From Aphodosoma sp045658305 (GTDB lineage Bacteria > Bacteroidota > Bacteroidia > Bacteroidales > Paludibacteraceae): a stretch of DNA of 23,174 bases. Made by a program: the position numbers and the translations under genes. The stretch covers positions 1 through 23,174 of the forward strand of contig JAZOUT010000040.1 in assembly GCA_045658305.1 (NCBI GenBank), read 5' to 3'. The notes under the pieces were generated by a model. It saw only the letters and a program-made list of their open reading frames with translations, ran no database searches and had not been told where the DNA came from. This document shows positions 15,599-22,951 of the stretch, in pieces; the first letter of the stretch is position 1; each line of letters starts with the position of its first letter.

Positions 15599-15725
15599 GG
15601 GGACGCTAAAAACGTCCAATCTCGTTAACTGCGGGTGCCCGACCAACGGAAGGGTACCTGCAGACTGAGAACGCCTCCCCCACGACCCTAAACCAACGGT
15701 CACGCCCGAAGGGAAGTAAAGGATC
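15599..15725. ncRNA. GC-rich structured element, possible RNA or leader
   Basis: This stretch is much richer in GC than its surroundings and folds well. A 12-bp stem pairs CTGCGGGTGCCC (15629-15640) with GGGTACCTGCAG (15652-15663); it uses two G-U pairs on the + strand, which would be A-C mismatches on the - strand, so + transcription is favoured. Others are GGACG/CGTCC (15601-15616), GACC/GGTC (15684-15701) and CCC-GAA-GGG (15705-15713). ACCAACGG occurs twice (15642, 15692). I do not recognise an RNA family. It may also be part of the - strand leader of the TPR gene. Not a protein-coding part. Confidence 0.45.
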
Positions 15726-15760
15726 GAACAAAAAAAGATGCTTGTTTCTATGCTCCCCTT

Positions 15761-15797
15761 CCACAAATTAGTGCCATTTGTGGGAGAAAAAACAAAA
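15761..15797 (-). promoter_or_regulatory. Candidate promoter and hairpin upstream of the TPR gene
   Basis: CCACAAAT/ATTTGTGG (15761-15768, 15776-15783) is a perfect 8-bp hairpin. On the minus strand, TAATTTG (15770-15764) and TTTTG (15797-15793) lie 22 bases apart, slightly longer than usual for this phylum. Transcription from here would place the GC-rich element in a leader of about 190 bases. Confidence 0.3.
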
Positions 15798-15878
15798 TCC
15801 ATAAACCTCAAAATTCACACTACAAAATTACTAAAATATCCCCTAAAAAATACCCCTTTTTATCAACTAAAAAATTTT

Positions 15879-15982
15879 TGTGATATTTCACATCCACCCC
15901 CCCCCCTATATAACACACTGATTTCTAACAAAATACATCTACGTTCAAAACCACTAAAAATAGCGTTTTGTGATATCACAAA
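15879..15982. promoter_or_regulatory. Two TGTGA/TCACA palindromes and a C10 tract in the divergent control region
   Basis: TGTGATATTTCACA (15879-15892) and the perfect palindrome TTTGTGATATCACAAA (15967-15982) share TGTGAT and TCACA arms with inner spacers of 4 and 2. The second directly touches the -33 box of the protease-operon promoter. Between them, 15897-15906 is a run of ten C. The arms look like Crp/Fnr-type half-sites, but the spacers are shorter than the 6 of E. coli Crp sites, so the protein that binds is unknown. Confidence 0.6.
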
Positions 15983-16014
15983 TTTGGTCAATCCAAGCAA
16001 AGTCTCTAACTTTG
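15983..16014 (+). promoter_or_regulatory. Bacteroidetes-type promoter of the C10 protease operon
   Basis: TTTG at 15983-15986 and TAACTTTG at 16007-16014 are spaced by 20 bases, matching the phylum consensus. The start would be near 16020, giving a leader of about 40 bases before ATG 16063. Confidence 0.75.
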
Positions 16015-16062
16015 CCCCAGAATTTCAAACAATTTGTCTAACATTTAAATCAACTAAAAACT

Positions 16063-16488
16063 ATGAAAAGAAAATTTCTTTTTACAATTGGAGCAATGTT
16101 GCTCTTTTGTAGTCTCGCATTTGCTCAAAATGGTGGAATCCCAGTAGAAATCAAACCTCTCAATCCACCACCATACCGACCTCCTTTTGGTAATATCACT
16201 CCACCAAATGACTCAATAGATATTACCGAACCAAATTCAATAAAAATTGAAGAAACAAACTTTTATTGTTTCCAAAATTCAACACATCTTACATTGCAAT
16301 GCAACAATAACGAACGAGTAGAAGTGGTAATCTACGAAATGCTTTCAGGCGTGAAACACACCTCAACACTTAATATGGTAGCAGGTGAAATCTACACTAT
16401 TGACACTCCATGGAGCGCTGGTCTCTACACCATTCGCTTAACTCTCTCTGACGGAACAATCCTCGAAGGGGATTTCCAAATCAAATAA
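16063..16488 (+). CDS. Small secreted DUF3244-like protein
   Basis: A 141-residue exported protein with signal peptide about 1-21 (FTIGAMLLFCSLAFAQ), a Pro-rich stretch (30-50, LNPPPYRPPFG) and a C-terminal beta domain (about 60-141: LTLQCNNNERVEVVIYEMLSG, then SAGLYTIRLTLSDGT and LEGDFQIK). Order of strands resembles the DUF3244 group and also the fold of T9SS type A tails. Small proteins of this kind often precede C10 proteases in Bacteroidales; some act as protease inhibitors in related systems, but there is no direct evidence here. First gene of the operon; the next ATG is 33 bases after its TAA. Confidence 0.65.
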   Translation: MKRKFLFTIGAMLLFCSLAFAQNGGIPVEIKPLNPPPYRPPFGNITPPNDSIDITEPNSIKIEETNFYCFQNSTHLTLQCNNNERVEVVIYEMLSGVKHTSTLNMVAGEIYTIDTPWSAGLYTIRLTLSDGTILEGDFQIK

Positions 16489-16521
16489 ATCCTATTATTA
16501 ACTCTTTAAAATTTTAAAAGT

Positions 16522-17814
16522 ATGAAAAAAATTAAATTTTTATTTATTTTAGTTGCATCTATTTTCTGTCTTTACAGTTGTGAATCAACAATGAATAATG
16601 ATACACAGACCGAAGTTGACTTCGAATCAAAAGAAATGTCTATTTCCGAATCATCTATTGATGCTGTATTATCTTTTGTCAAAGAAGTTTATCCTCAAAA
16701 GTATAAAACTTTGTCGTTGACAAAAGAAGCATTAAAACCTGAATTTGTAACTAATGTGTCGTACGAAAAGAATAAATTTTTCGCTCCGACCGAAGATAAT
16801 GCAAGTAGGGAATTAGATACCCTTTTGAGTGTTATTAATTTTGGAAATGATGAAGGTTTCGCTATTGTATCTACAAAAGATAATCAAATAATTGCAGTTA
16901 CCGAGAGTGGTGATTTATCAGTTGAAGAATTAACAATGGATTATTCTAATGAAGATTTTGAGAATAACCCTAAAGCAGTAATATCTAATTATGTTACTAA
17001 TTTTATTATAGGTCCAACAATACCTGGAGGTCCTGCTATTCCAACAGACTCTATAGATGTGGGATATGTCGTTAGAGGACCCTGGGTAACAGAAAATCAA
17101 ATTCATCCTCTTGTACAGATAAAAATTGGTCAAGATGCCCCTTATAACAATTATTGTCCTATAATTAATAATCAACGTTGTCCTGCTGGATGTGGACCTA
17201 TAGCAGTAATTCAAATGATGTCTGCAAACCAATATCCTAATACAATAGGAGGAATAACATATAGTTGGAATACTATCATAAACAGATATAAAACATTTTT
17301 ACCTGCAAGACTTACTTTAGCACAATGGATTAGAACTATTGGAGACGAATGCAAAACAACTTACGGAATAAAAAATGGAAGTGGAACTGACATTGATAGT
17401 ATAATAGAATGCATTGCATCATATCCAAGATATACAAACGTAAATGCCACAATGAACCCTGAATACGACGATGCGTATCCTATGTTAGCAAATTCAAATC
17501 CTTTAATTTTTGCATCATGGGGCATCAACCAAGAAGGAGATACAGTAGGTCATGCATGGGTTGTTGATGGTTGTATTTACCAAAAACAATGTGTACAATT
17601 ATTTGATAGTAATGATGAGTTAACTGGTGAATTTTATGAAACTCGCGATTATGTACATTGCAATTGGGGATGGAATGGTAACTGTGACGGATATTATATC
17701 ACAAATGTTTTTAAATTAAACAACGGAGCCCCAATCCCAGATGAAAACACATCTGGTTCTATGATTTTCACTTTTAATATGTCAACATTAGCAATAACAT
17801 ACGATTTTGAATAG
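16522..17814 (+). CDS. C10 family cysteine protease, lipoprotein (SpeB/PrtT type)
   Basis: A 430-residue protein with lipoprotein signal, Cys20 in LYSCES. Residues about 40-150 resemble the SpeB-type inhibitory propeptide (AVLSFVKEVYPQKY, EGFAIVSTKDNQIIAV). The protease domain covers about 190-430: catalytic C224 in CPAGCGPIAVIQMM, catalytic H344 in VGHAWVVDGC, and the HCNWGWNGNCDGYY motif near 379-392 supplying the oxyanion-supporting Asn/Trp. All key residues are present, so it should be active. The protein is expected on the cell envelope. Codon use is more AT-rich than in the housekeeping genes. Ends in TAG, the only TAG stop among the genes here, overlapping a strong Shine-Dalgarno site for the next gene. 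Confidence 0.9.
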   Translation: MKKIKFLFILVASIFCLYSCESTMNNDTQTEVDFESKEMSISESSIDAVLSFVKEVYPQKYKTLSLTKEALKPEFVTNVSYEKNKFFAPTEDNASRELDTLLSVINFGNDEGFAIVSTKDNQIIAVTESGDLSVEELTMDYSNEDFENNPKAVISNYVTNFIIGPTIPGGPAIPTDSIDVGYVVRGPWVTENQIHPLVQIKIGQDAPYNNYCPIINNQRCPAGCGPIAVIQMMSANQYPNTIGGITYSWNTIINRYKTFLPARLTLAQWIRTIGDECKTTYGIKNGSGTDIDSIIECIASYPRYTNVNATMNPEYDDAYPMLANSNPLIFASWGINQEGDTVGHAWVVDGCIYQKQCVQLFDSNDELTGEFYETRDYVHCNWGWNGNCDGYYITNVFKLNNGAPIPDENTSGSMIFTFNMSTLAITYDFE

Positions 17815-17819
17815 GAGGT
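17813..17819 (+). promoter_or_regulatory. Strong Shine-Dalgarno site (AGGAGGT)
   Basis: AGGAGGT overlaps the protease TAG stop and lies 4 bases before ATG 17824. A full-length Shine-Dalgarno sequence is unusual in Bacteroidetes and is not seen upstream of the other genes in the window. Confidence 0.75.
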
Positions 17820-17823
17820 CTTT

Positions 17824-18762
17824 ATGAAACGATTATTTTTCATCAATTGCTTAATTCTTATTGTTATAAATGTTATGGCATATCAGCCAATGGTAGTTGA
17901 AGGATATAGTTGGAATATTATTACTTCATCTTCGCTAATGTTCCCTGATACCAAAATGTATAGCACACAAAAACAAAAAATAGAAGGAGATTCTATTATT
18001 GATGGAATTGTATATAAAAAACTTTGGCTCTATTCTGATGCAAATTCTGATAAAAGGTCTTTAATAACTTTAGTACGAGAAGATATTGAAGAACAAAAAG
18101 TTTTTGTATATGACAAAGGTGTAGAAGTCTTGCTGTATGATTTAGGCGTTGAAGTAGGTGACACTATAAAAATATTGGGTGATTTATCGAATTTGGCATA
18201 TAGTTCCAATTCAATTAATATTAAAGAAAATTTAGTTATAGTAGTTGATAACATTGATTTCATAGAAGACCCAATACATGGCAAATTAAAAGTTGTAAGT
18301 TACTATAATGCAGACCCAAACTTTAATGAATTTAAAAGTACTATTTATGAACGATATGGCATGACAACAGGATGGTTATATAATAATTGCATGGCATATG
18401 TTGGCGCTGCACCGCAAAAAGTAATTTGCGCTTTTGATGAAAATGATGAATTGGTTTTGAAACGTGAATACACGATTAAGGGATATGGAAATGTTGAAGA
18501 TTGCTATGTCAAAACAGAAATAGTAACTGATGTAGAAACTCCTGAAAGAGAAGAAAGCATCTATTATAACTCGCAAGACAAAATGTTGTATATTGATTTT
18601 GAAGGAGATGTGAATGTTGTGATTTATAATACTATGGGTAAAATAGTTATGTCTCCAAATATTGATTCTTCAACAAAATCAATTCCCCTAAACCTAACCT
18701 CAGGCATCTATATCGTAACCAACAAAAATAAAAACATTTATTCGAAAATAGTCATTAAGTAA
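17824..18762 (+). CDS. T9SS type A secreted protein of unknown function
   Basis: A 312-residue protein with signal peptide about 1-19 (INCLILIVINVMAY). The body has the pattern SIIDGIVYKKLWLY, VREDIEEQKVFVY, EVLLYDLGVEVGDTI, seen in many uncharacterised Bacteroidetes secreted proteins. From about residue 245 a type A sorting domain follows: KMLYIDFEGDVNVVIYNTMG, LNLTSGIYIV, YSKIVIK. It should cross the outer membrane through the type IX system. It starts 9 bases after the protease gene and is the last gene of the operon; perhaps a partner or substrate-binding companion of the protease, by inference. Confidence 0.8.
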   Translation: MKRLFFINCLILIVINVMAYQPMVVEGYSWNIITSSSLMFPDTKMYSTQKQKIEGDSIIDGIVYKKLWLYSDANSDKRSLITLVREDIEEQKVFVYDKGVEVLLYDLGVEVGDTIKILGDLSNLAYSSNSINIKENLVIVVDNIDFIEDPIHGKLKVVSYYNADPNFNEFKSTIYERYGMTTGWLYNNCMAYVGAAPQKVICAFDENDELVLKREYTIKGYGNVEDCYVKTEIVTDVETPEREESIYYNSQDKMLYIDFEGDVNVVIYNTMGKIVMSPNIDSSTKSIPLNLTSGIYIVTNKNKNIYSKIVIK

Positions 18763-18774
18763 AATTTTTTAACC

Positions 18775-18898
18775 AGCAGATGCTCAACAATGTGTATCTG
18801 CTTCGTAGCACACCACAGTAGAGACGTAGCCTGCTATGTCTCTACTATTGGAGTATTTTTAGAATTATAGCAGTTTGCGAACTTGCGAACTTGCGAAG
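18775..18898 (+). repeat. Composite repeat A (hairpin, GAGACGTAGC palindrome, GCGAACTT octamers)
   Basis: In order: AGCAGAT/ATCTGCT hairpin (18775-18781, 18796-18802) that may end the upstream operon; a palindrome with 14-bp arms AGTAGAGACGTAGC (18817-18830) and 18833-18846 (one mismatch, G-U in RNA); then TTTTTAGAATT and three GCGAACTT units (to 18898). The same parts in the same order lie at 20859-21247. Confidence 0.8.
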
Positions 18899-19183
18899 AG
18901 TTCGAATAAAAATACATATAACTAATAAAATTACCAAAAAACACCTCGTATCATCGTCACTAAAAAACAATAAACAATTATTAACTTAAAAAAACTAAAA
19001 TTATAAAGAAGTTAATTATATTTTTGCTAACTTCGCCATTGTTTTCTTTTTCACTATAAAAAATGACACATTAATTATATTGAATGAAATATTCAATATA
19101 TTGATGCTAAATTGTTCTTACATAGTTGATTGATTTAACATTGGCAATTATAGCAACATTTACCAACTTTTAAATCATTAATT
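18899..19183. other. AT-rich intergenic region before the 19184 gene
   Basis: No gene recognised. It includes TAACTTCG at 19028-19035, close to the -7 consensus but without a good -33 box, and an inverted repeat TTGAAT-GAAAT-ATTCAA at 19080-19096. One of these may control the downstream pair. Confidence 0.5.
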
Positions 19184-20110
19184 ATGAAAAAAATTGTTCT
19201 ATTTTTATTTCTACCTATCTTATTTTTTTCTTGCAATAAAGAAAATAAAACCGAAGCCGTAGATGTTGCTTCTGGAAAGAAAGAATATATCTATTCTCCT
19301 GATATTTCGGCAAATGAAAATCAACTTGTAATCGTACGTTTTTCTTCTGGCAAAAAAATTGGCAAATGGCCAAATCAACAATGTATTGGAATGCAAAGAA
19401 AACCTTGTTGGCTCTGGCTTCCTAAAGACCAAACGACAATAAATTCTTATGAATTATATGAAGATTATGCTTTTCTATCTTATGAGGGAGCAATATTATC
19501 ATACCACCAACCTCGTTATAACTTTTTCACTGAACATGAAATGTACCAATACACACAAATATTTTCGACAGGAATATTAAATATTCCAGAAGATATATTA
19601 GTGTCAGATGCTTTTATACTTGACGAATTTGAATTATCGTCATCTTTTATCATAAAAGCAGGTGAATATCCATACGAATATGCAGATTCCGATTACATAA
19701 TAGTGCCTTTAGACATGGGTATGCAATCTGTCGAAACCATAGAACGTGCATATTGTATGATTGAATTGGCAAATGAAATTAATACTTATAGTTCTGCTCC
19801 TTGGTTCTGTTTCGTCAACGATGAAGGCTATATCGAAGCAACAGACCTACCTCTGGGTGTATTTGATTTTGATGAAAATGGATGTTTTGTTATGGATTTC
19901 TACTATAATCTACAAGGAGATATAGGCTTAGCCATGCTTAATATGTTAAGACAGGAAAATGCATTCAATCTAAATAGAACTATAGTTTTAGATGATGCAT
20001 ACGTTTTAGATGTTTTAAATTCTGATACGATTGATATTAGTCGAGGATATTACGATATAGAAGAAGATGATGAAAAAATTAGAGTTAATTTTGGATATAT
20101 AAATTTATAA
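19184..20110 (+). CDS. Uncharacterised lipoprotein
   Basis: I do not recognise this 308-residue protein. It has a lipoprotein signal (FLFLPILFFSC, Cys17) followed by a polar Lys/Glu stretch. The body is rich in aromatic and acidic residues (WPNQQCIGMQRKPCWLWLPKDQ near 62-83; YPYEYADSDYIIVPLDMG; acidic end YDIEEDDEKIRVNFGYINL). No repeats or sorting domain are seen. The next gene starts 12 bases after its stop with an almost identical first 27 bases, so the two form a pair. It may be a surface or periplasmic factor; function unknown. Composition is AT-rich, unlike the housekeeping genes. Confidence 0.75.
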   Translation: MKKIVLFLFLPILFFSCNKENKTEAVDVASGKKEYIYSPDISANENQLVIVRFSSGKKIGKWPNQQCIGMQRKPCWLWLPKDQTTINSYELYEDYAFLSYEGAILSYHQPRYNFFTEHEMYQYTQIFSTGILNIPEDILVSDAFILDEFELSSSFIIKAGEYPYEYADSDYIIVPLDMGMQSVETIERAYCMIELANEINTYSSAPWFCFVNDEGYIEATDLPLGVFDFDENGCFVMDFYYNLQGDIGLAMLNMLRQENAFNLNRTIVLDDAYVLDVLNSDTIDISRGYYDIEEDDEKIRVNFGYINL

Positions 20111-20122
20111 ATTTTGTGCTTT

Positions 20123-20836
20123 ATGAAAAAAATTGTTTTATTTGTATTTATTTTTTGCTTGTCACTAAGCAATGTTACTTACTCGCAAATTATTCAAGAT
20201 TGTAGAGAATCGAAGAAAAAATTTGACAATTCTTCCAAGTTTACAACACTTACGCCTGTAACTATCAATGAAATGAGTGAGTTACTGAAAAATGATAAAA
20301 AAATAAAAATTATCATTGAATATTCTCCCTGTTCCCCTACCAATTTAACTTACATCGAGTATGTAATTTTGCCATATTGGAACAAACAAGACAAATCTAA
20401 GGTTTCATTATATTTGATAGCAACAGATTGTGGCTATTTGAAAACTATTGAGCCTTTCTTTGTAAAGAACAACTTAGACATAAAGCGTTATTACTACAAG
20501 GATAATTCCGAAAAGTTTTGTGTGCACACAAAAAAAGTCAATGAGAATAGATATAAAGATATTCAAAAATCACACTTTATAAATGGAGACTCCTTTGACG
20601 ATTTTTCATCTAATGACTTAAAATGGTTTGTTGCTAACGAACATAATCATGTAAAATTAGTAAATTACAAAGGACTTGATTTTAAAGGAAAAGAAAAAGA
20701 ACAAATATTGCCAATCTTAGTAGAATCGTTGCCTGCAGATATCAAAGATTTGAATTTTGATATCATAGACAATTATCAATTACCAGATAAATCAATTGCA
20801 GGTGAAATCATAAGAATTATTTGGTCTGAATACTAA
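20123..20836 (+). CDS. Uncharacterised exported protein, possibly thioredoxin-like fold
   Basis: A 237-residue protein with signal peptide about 1-22 (FVFIFCLSLSNVTYSQ). Residues about 55-130 have alternating strand/helix character: KIKIIIEYSPCSPTN, then KVSLYLIATDCG, with the single Cys where thioredoxin-like proteins have CxxC. This suggests a degenerate thioredoxin-like domain without the redox pair; low confidence. ATG 20123 is chosen rather than 20114, since MKKIVLFVF is a normal signal start and almost equals the start of the upstream gene. It is followed by a terminator. Probably cotranscribed with 19184-20110. Confidence 0.7.
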   Translation: MKKIVLFVFIFCLSLSNVTYSQIIQDCRESKKKFDNSSKFTTLTPVTINEMSELLKNDKKIKIIIEYSPCSPTNLTYIEYVILPYWNKQDKSKVSLYLIATDCGYLKTIEPFFVKNNLDIKRYYYKDNSEKFCVHTKKVNENRYKDIQKSHFINGDSFDDFSSNDLKWFVANEHNHVKLVNYKGLDFKGKEKEQILPILVESLPADIKDLNFDIIDNYQLPDKSIAGEIIRIIWSEY

Positions 20837-20860
20837 AACATTAAATATATTTCCAATTAG

Positions 20861-20891
20861 CAGACACTCAGCAATGGGAGTCTGTTTTTTT
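20861..20891 (+). terminator. Terminator after the 20123 gene
   Basis: CAGAC-A-CTC (20861-20869) pairs with GGG-A-GTCTG (20876-20884 region), 8 bp with one A-A mismatch, followed by seven T (20885-20891). It is the counterpart of the hairpin at 18775-18802, whose T-run is lost. Confidence 0.75.
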
Positions 20892-20913
20892 ATAGCGCAC
20901 TGCACCCACAGTA

Positions 20914-21185
20914 GAGACGTAGCCTGCTACGTCTCATTTAATATCCTAATTTATAAGACATAATAGGCTATACTATGAAACATAGCAGGCTATATATGAG
21001 ATATAGCGGGCTATTTTATGAAACGTAGCGGGCTATATTATGAGACGTAGCAGGCTATAATATTATGAGACGTAGCAGGCTACGTCTCTACTGGGGTGGG
21101 GCTAACATTAATGTACCACCTAATTGGGTTTTGTAAGACTGAGACGTAGCAGGCAAAAGAGAGACGTAGCAGGCTACGTCTCTAC
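20914..21185. repeat. Array of GAGACGTAGCRGGCTA units and palindromes (composite repeat B)
   Basis: Nine units. Perfect palindromes with 10-bp GAGACGTAGC/GCTACGTCTC arms and a 2-base centre lie at 20914-20935, 21067-21088 and 21161-21182. Half-sites with the same sequence or decayed forms (GAAACATAGC, GAGATATAGC, GAAACGTAGC) begin near 20956, 20978, 20999, 21020, 21042 and 21141. Central half-sites repeat about every 21-25 bases. No open reading frame of interest and no constant spacer-repeat structure, so not CRISPR. Confidence 0.85.
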
Positions 21186-21202
21186 AGAGGGGGTACGGCG
21201 CG

Positions 21203-21276
21203 TTTTTTAGAATTCAGATATTTTCGAACTTGCGAAGTTGCGAACTTTCAAATTTTCAAATTTTCAAACTTTCAAC
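21203..21276. repeat. Octamer repeats GCGAACTT and TTTCAAAT
   Basis: TTTTTTAGAATT is followed by GCGAACTT-type units (21225-21246) and TTTCAAAT, TTTCAAAT, TTTCAAAC (21245-21276). This is the distal part of composite repeat B and mirrors 18856-18898. The rest up to the rng terminator (21277-21333) holds nothing I recognise. Confidence 0.75.
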
Positions 21277-21333
21277 TATACCCATCAGCAAGGTGCAAGC
21301 ATACTGCTCCATAGAAAACCGCCATTTCAACAA

Positions 21334-21361
21334 AAAAACGGAATCTGTTGATTCCGTTTTT
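21334..21361 (-). terminator. Terminator of rng
   Basis: A 12-bp perfect stem, AAAAACGGAATC/GATTCCGTTTTT with a 4-base loop, overlaps the rng stop codon at its edge and is followed by a T-run on the minus strand. It may also stop + strand transcription. Confidence 0.9.
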
Positions 21362-22931
21362 ATTGTTCGTCAAGCATTGCTTGTGTGCTATTTAAATCGA
21401 GTTCATCGCCGTTTTTATCGACAAATCGGTACTGAAGGAAACCTAAATCTTGAACTGGCAAAATACGTACGCCAAAGCCGTATTTCATCTTCCAACGCAA
21501 GAGTTGAGAAGGAAATCCACTCTTGATATACGCAGCCACGTATGGATGCAGATGTATAGTGAAACGAGATGTTTTATAGACCTCTTTTATGAGTTCGAAT
21601 TTCTCTTCTAACTGGTCGGTAAAGAGAATTGAGGGTTTCGCTTTGCCTGTGCCAAAACAGGTAGGACATGTCTCGGTAGTATCTACTTCGAGGGCTGGGC
21701 GCACACGCTGACGTGTGATTTGCATAAGTCCGAACTTACTGAGTGGCAATATGTTGTGACGAGCACGGTCGGCACTCATGAGTTGCTGCATGTGTTCGAA
21801 GAGTTGGTTGCGATTGACTCCTTCGTTCATATCGATGAAGTCGATGACAATAATACCGCCCATATCGCGAAGACGTAGTTGGCGAGCGATTTCGGTAGCA
21901 GCAGCCATATTTACCTCTAAGGCGTTCTCCTCTTGAGTTTGAGAGGCTTTGGTGCGTGTGCCGCTATTAACATCGATAACGTGCATTGCTTCAGCCTTAT
22001 CCATAATGAGATAGGCTCCACGCTTGAAAGAAACGGTGCGCCCGAAGAGAGATTTTATCTGTTTTGTGATGGCAAAATTGTCGAATATCGGAAGTTCACC
22101 ATCGTAGAGTTTCACTATATTTTTAAGCTCTGGGGCAATCATTTCGACATACGACACTACCTCTTCATAGGCAGAAAGCGAATTGACATGAATTGCCTCA
22201 AATTCAGGGGTAAACAAATCGCGCAAGATAGATACGGTGCGACTACTCTCTTCCATCAACAACGAAACGCCTTTGGCACTACGCAATTCATTGATAACTT
22301 TAGCCCAGCGTTTCTCCATCATTTTGAGCTCGTTGTCGAGTTCGGCAACACGTTTTTCTTCAGCCACAGTGCGAATAATCACGCCGAAAGATGGAGATTT
22401 GATGCTTTGCACCAATTTACGAAGGCGCACACGCTCTTCGTTGGATTTAATTTTTTGAGATACAGAGACTTTATCGCCCAATGGCAACAAGACCATATTG
22501 CGTCCTGCGATGCTGATTTCGCCTGTGAGGCGTGGGCCTTTAGTATTGATTGGCTCTTTAACAATCTGAACCATTATGAATTGACCTTGTTGTAGGACAT
22601 CTTTGATTTGTCCGTCTTTAGGTAGGTCGGGCATTCGTTTCACCTTAGGCTCGTGCTTGCGGTCGTCGAGGACTTGGCGCACGTAGTTGTTGAAGGTGAG
22701 GAATTGCTGTCCGAGGTCGTGATAATGGATAAAAGCCTCTTTTTCAGAACCTATATCGATAAATGCAGCATTGAGTCCTGGCATGAGTTTTTTCACTCTA
22801 CCAAGATAGATATTGCCCACTACGAAAGAGTGTTGCGATGTATCTTTGTGGAGTTCGACCAAACTTTTGTCTTCGAGAAGTGCAATAGCAATTTGGTCGT
22901 TCTGTGCATTTATAACTAATTCTTTTTGCAT
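21360..22931 (-). CDS. rng: Ribonuclease G (RNase E/G family)
   Basis: Endoribonuclease for rRNA 5' maturation and mRNA decay. From ATG 22931 the protein has 523 residues: N-terminal S1 domain (about 35-125: SFVVGNIYLGRVKKLMPGLNAAFIDIG), RNase H-like and catalytic region with D320 in MHVIDVNSGT and D364 in IIVIDFIDMNE, the two metal-binding Asp of the family, and Zn-link CPTC at 422-425. No long RNase E scaffold tail follows, so RNase G type. The frame continues to ATG 23012, but MQKELVINAQ is the standard beginning; the additional residues would come from the CTAG repeat leader. Confidence 0.93.
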   Translation of the reverse strand: MQKELVINAQNDQIAIALLEDKSLVELHKDTSQHSFVVGNIYLGRVKKLMPGLNAAFIDIGSEKEAFIHYHDLGQQFLTFNNYVRQVLDDRKHEPKVKRMPDLPKDGQIKDVLQQGQFIMVQIVKEPINTKGPRLTGEISIAGRNMVLLPLGDKVSVSQKIKSNEERVRLRKLVQSIKSPSFGVIIRTVAEEKRVAELDNELKMMEKRWAKVINELRSAKGVSLLMEESSRTVSILRDLFTPEFEAIHVNSLSAYEEVVSYVEMIAPELKNIVKLYDGELPIFDNFAITKQIKSLFGRTVSFKRGAYLIMDKAEAMHVIDVNSGTRTKASQTQEENALEVNMAAATEIARQLRLRDMGGIIVIDFIDMNEGVNRNQLFEHMQQLMSADRARHNILPLSKFGLMQITRQRVRPALEVDTTETCPTCFGTGKAKPSILFTDQLEEKFELIKEVYKTSRFTIHLHPYVAAYIKSGFPSQLLRWKMKYGFGVRILPVQDLGFLQYRFVDKNGDELDLNSTQAMLDEQ

Positions 22932-22951
22932 AATTTTGTTAAGTTGAAATT

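Noticed and set aside
15566..15811. N-terminal extension of the TPR gene to ATG 15811
   Set aside because: The region is the GC-rich structured element and precedes a clear lipoprotein signal peptide; the translated part has no signal or domain character.
20914..21185. CRISPR array
   Set aside because: Unit spacing is irregular, intervening sequence is itself repeat, units are palindromes with decay, and no cas gene is present.
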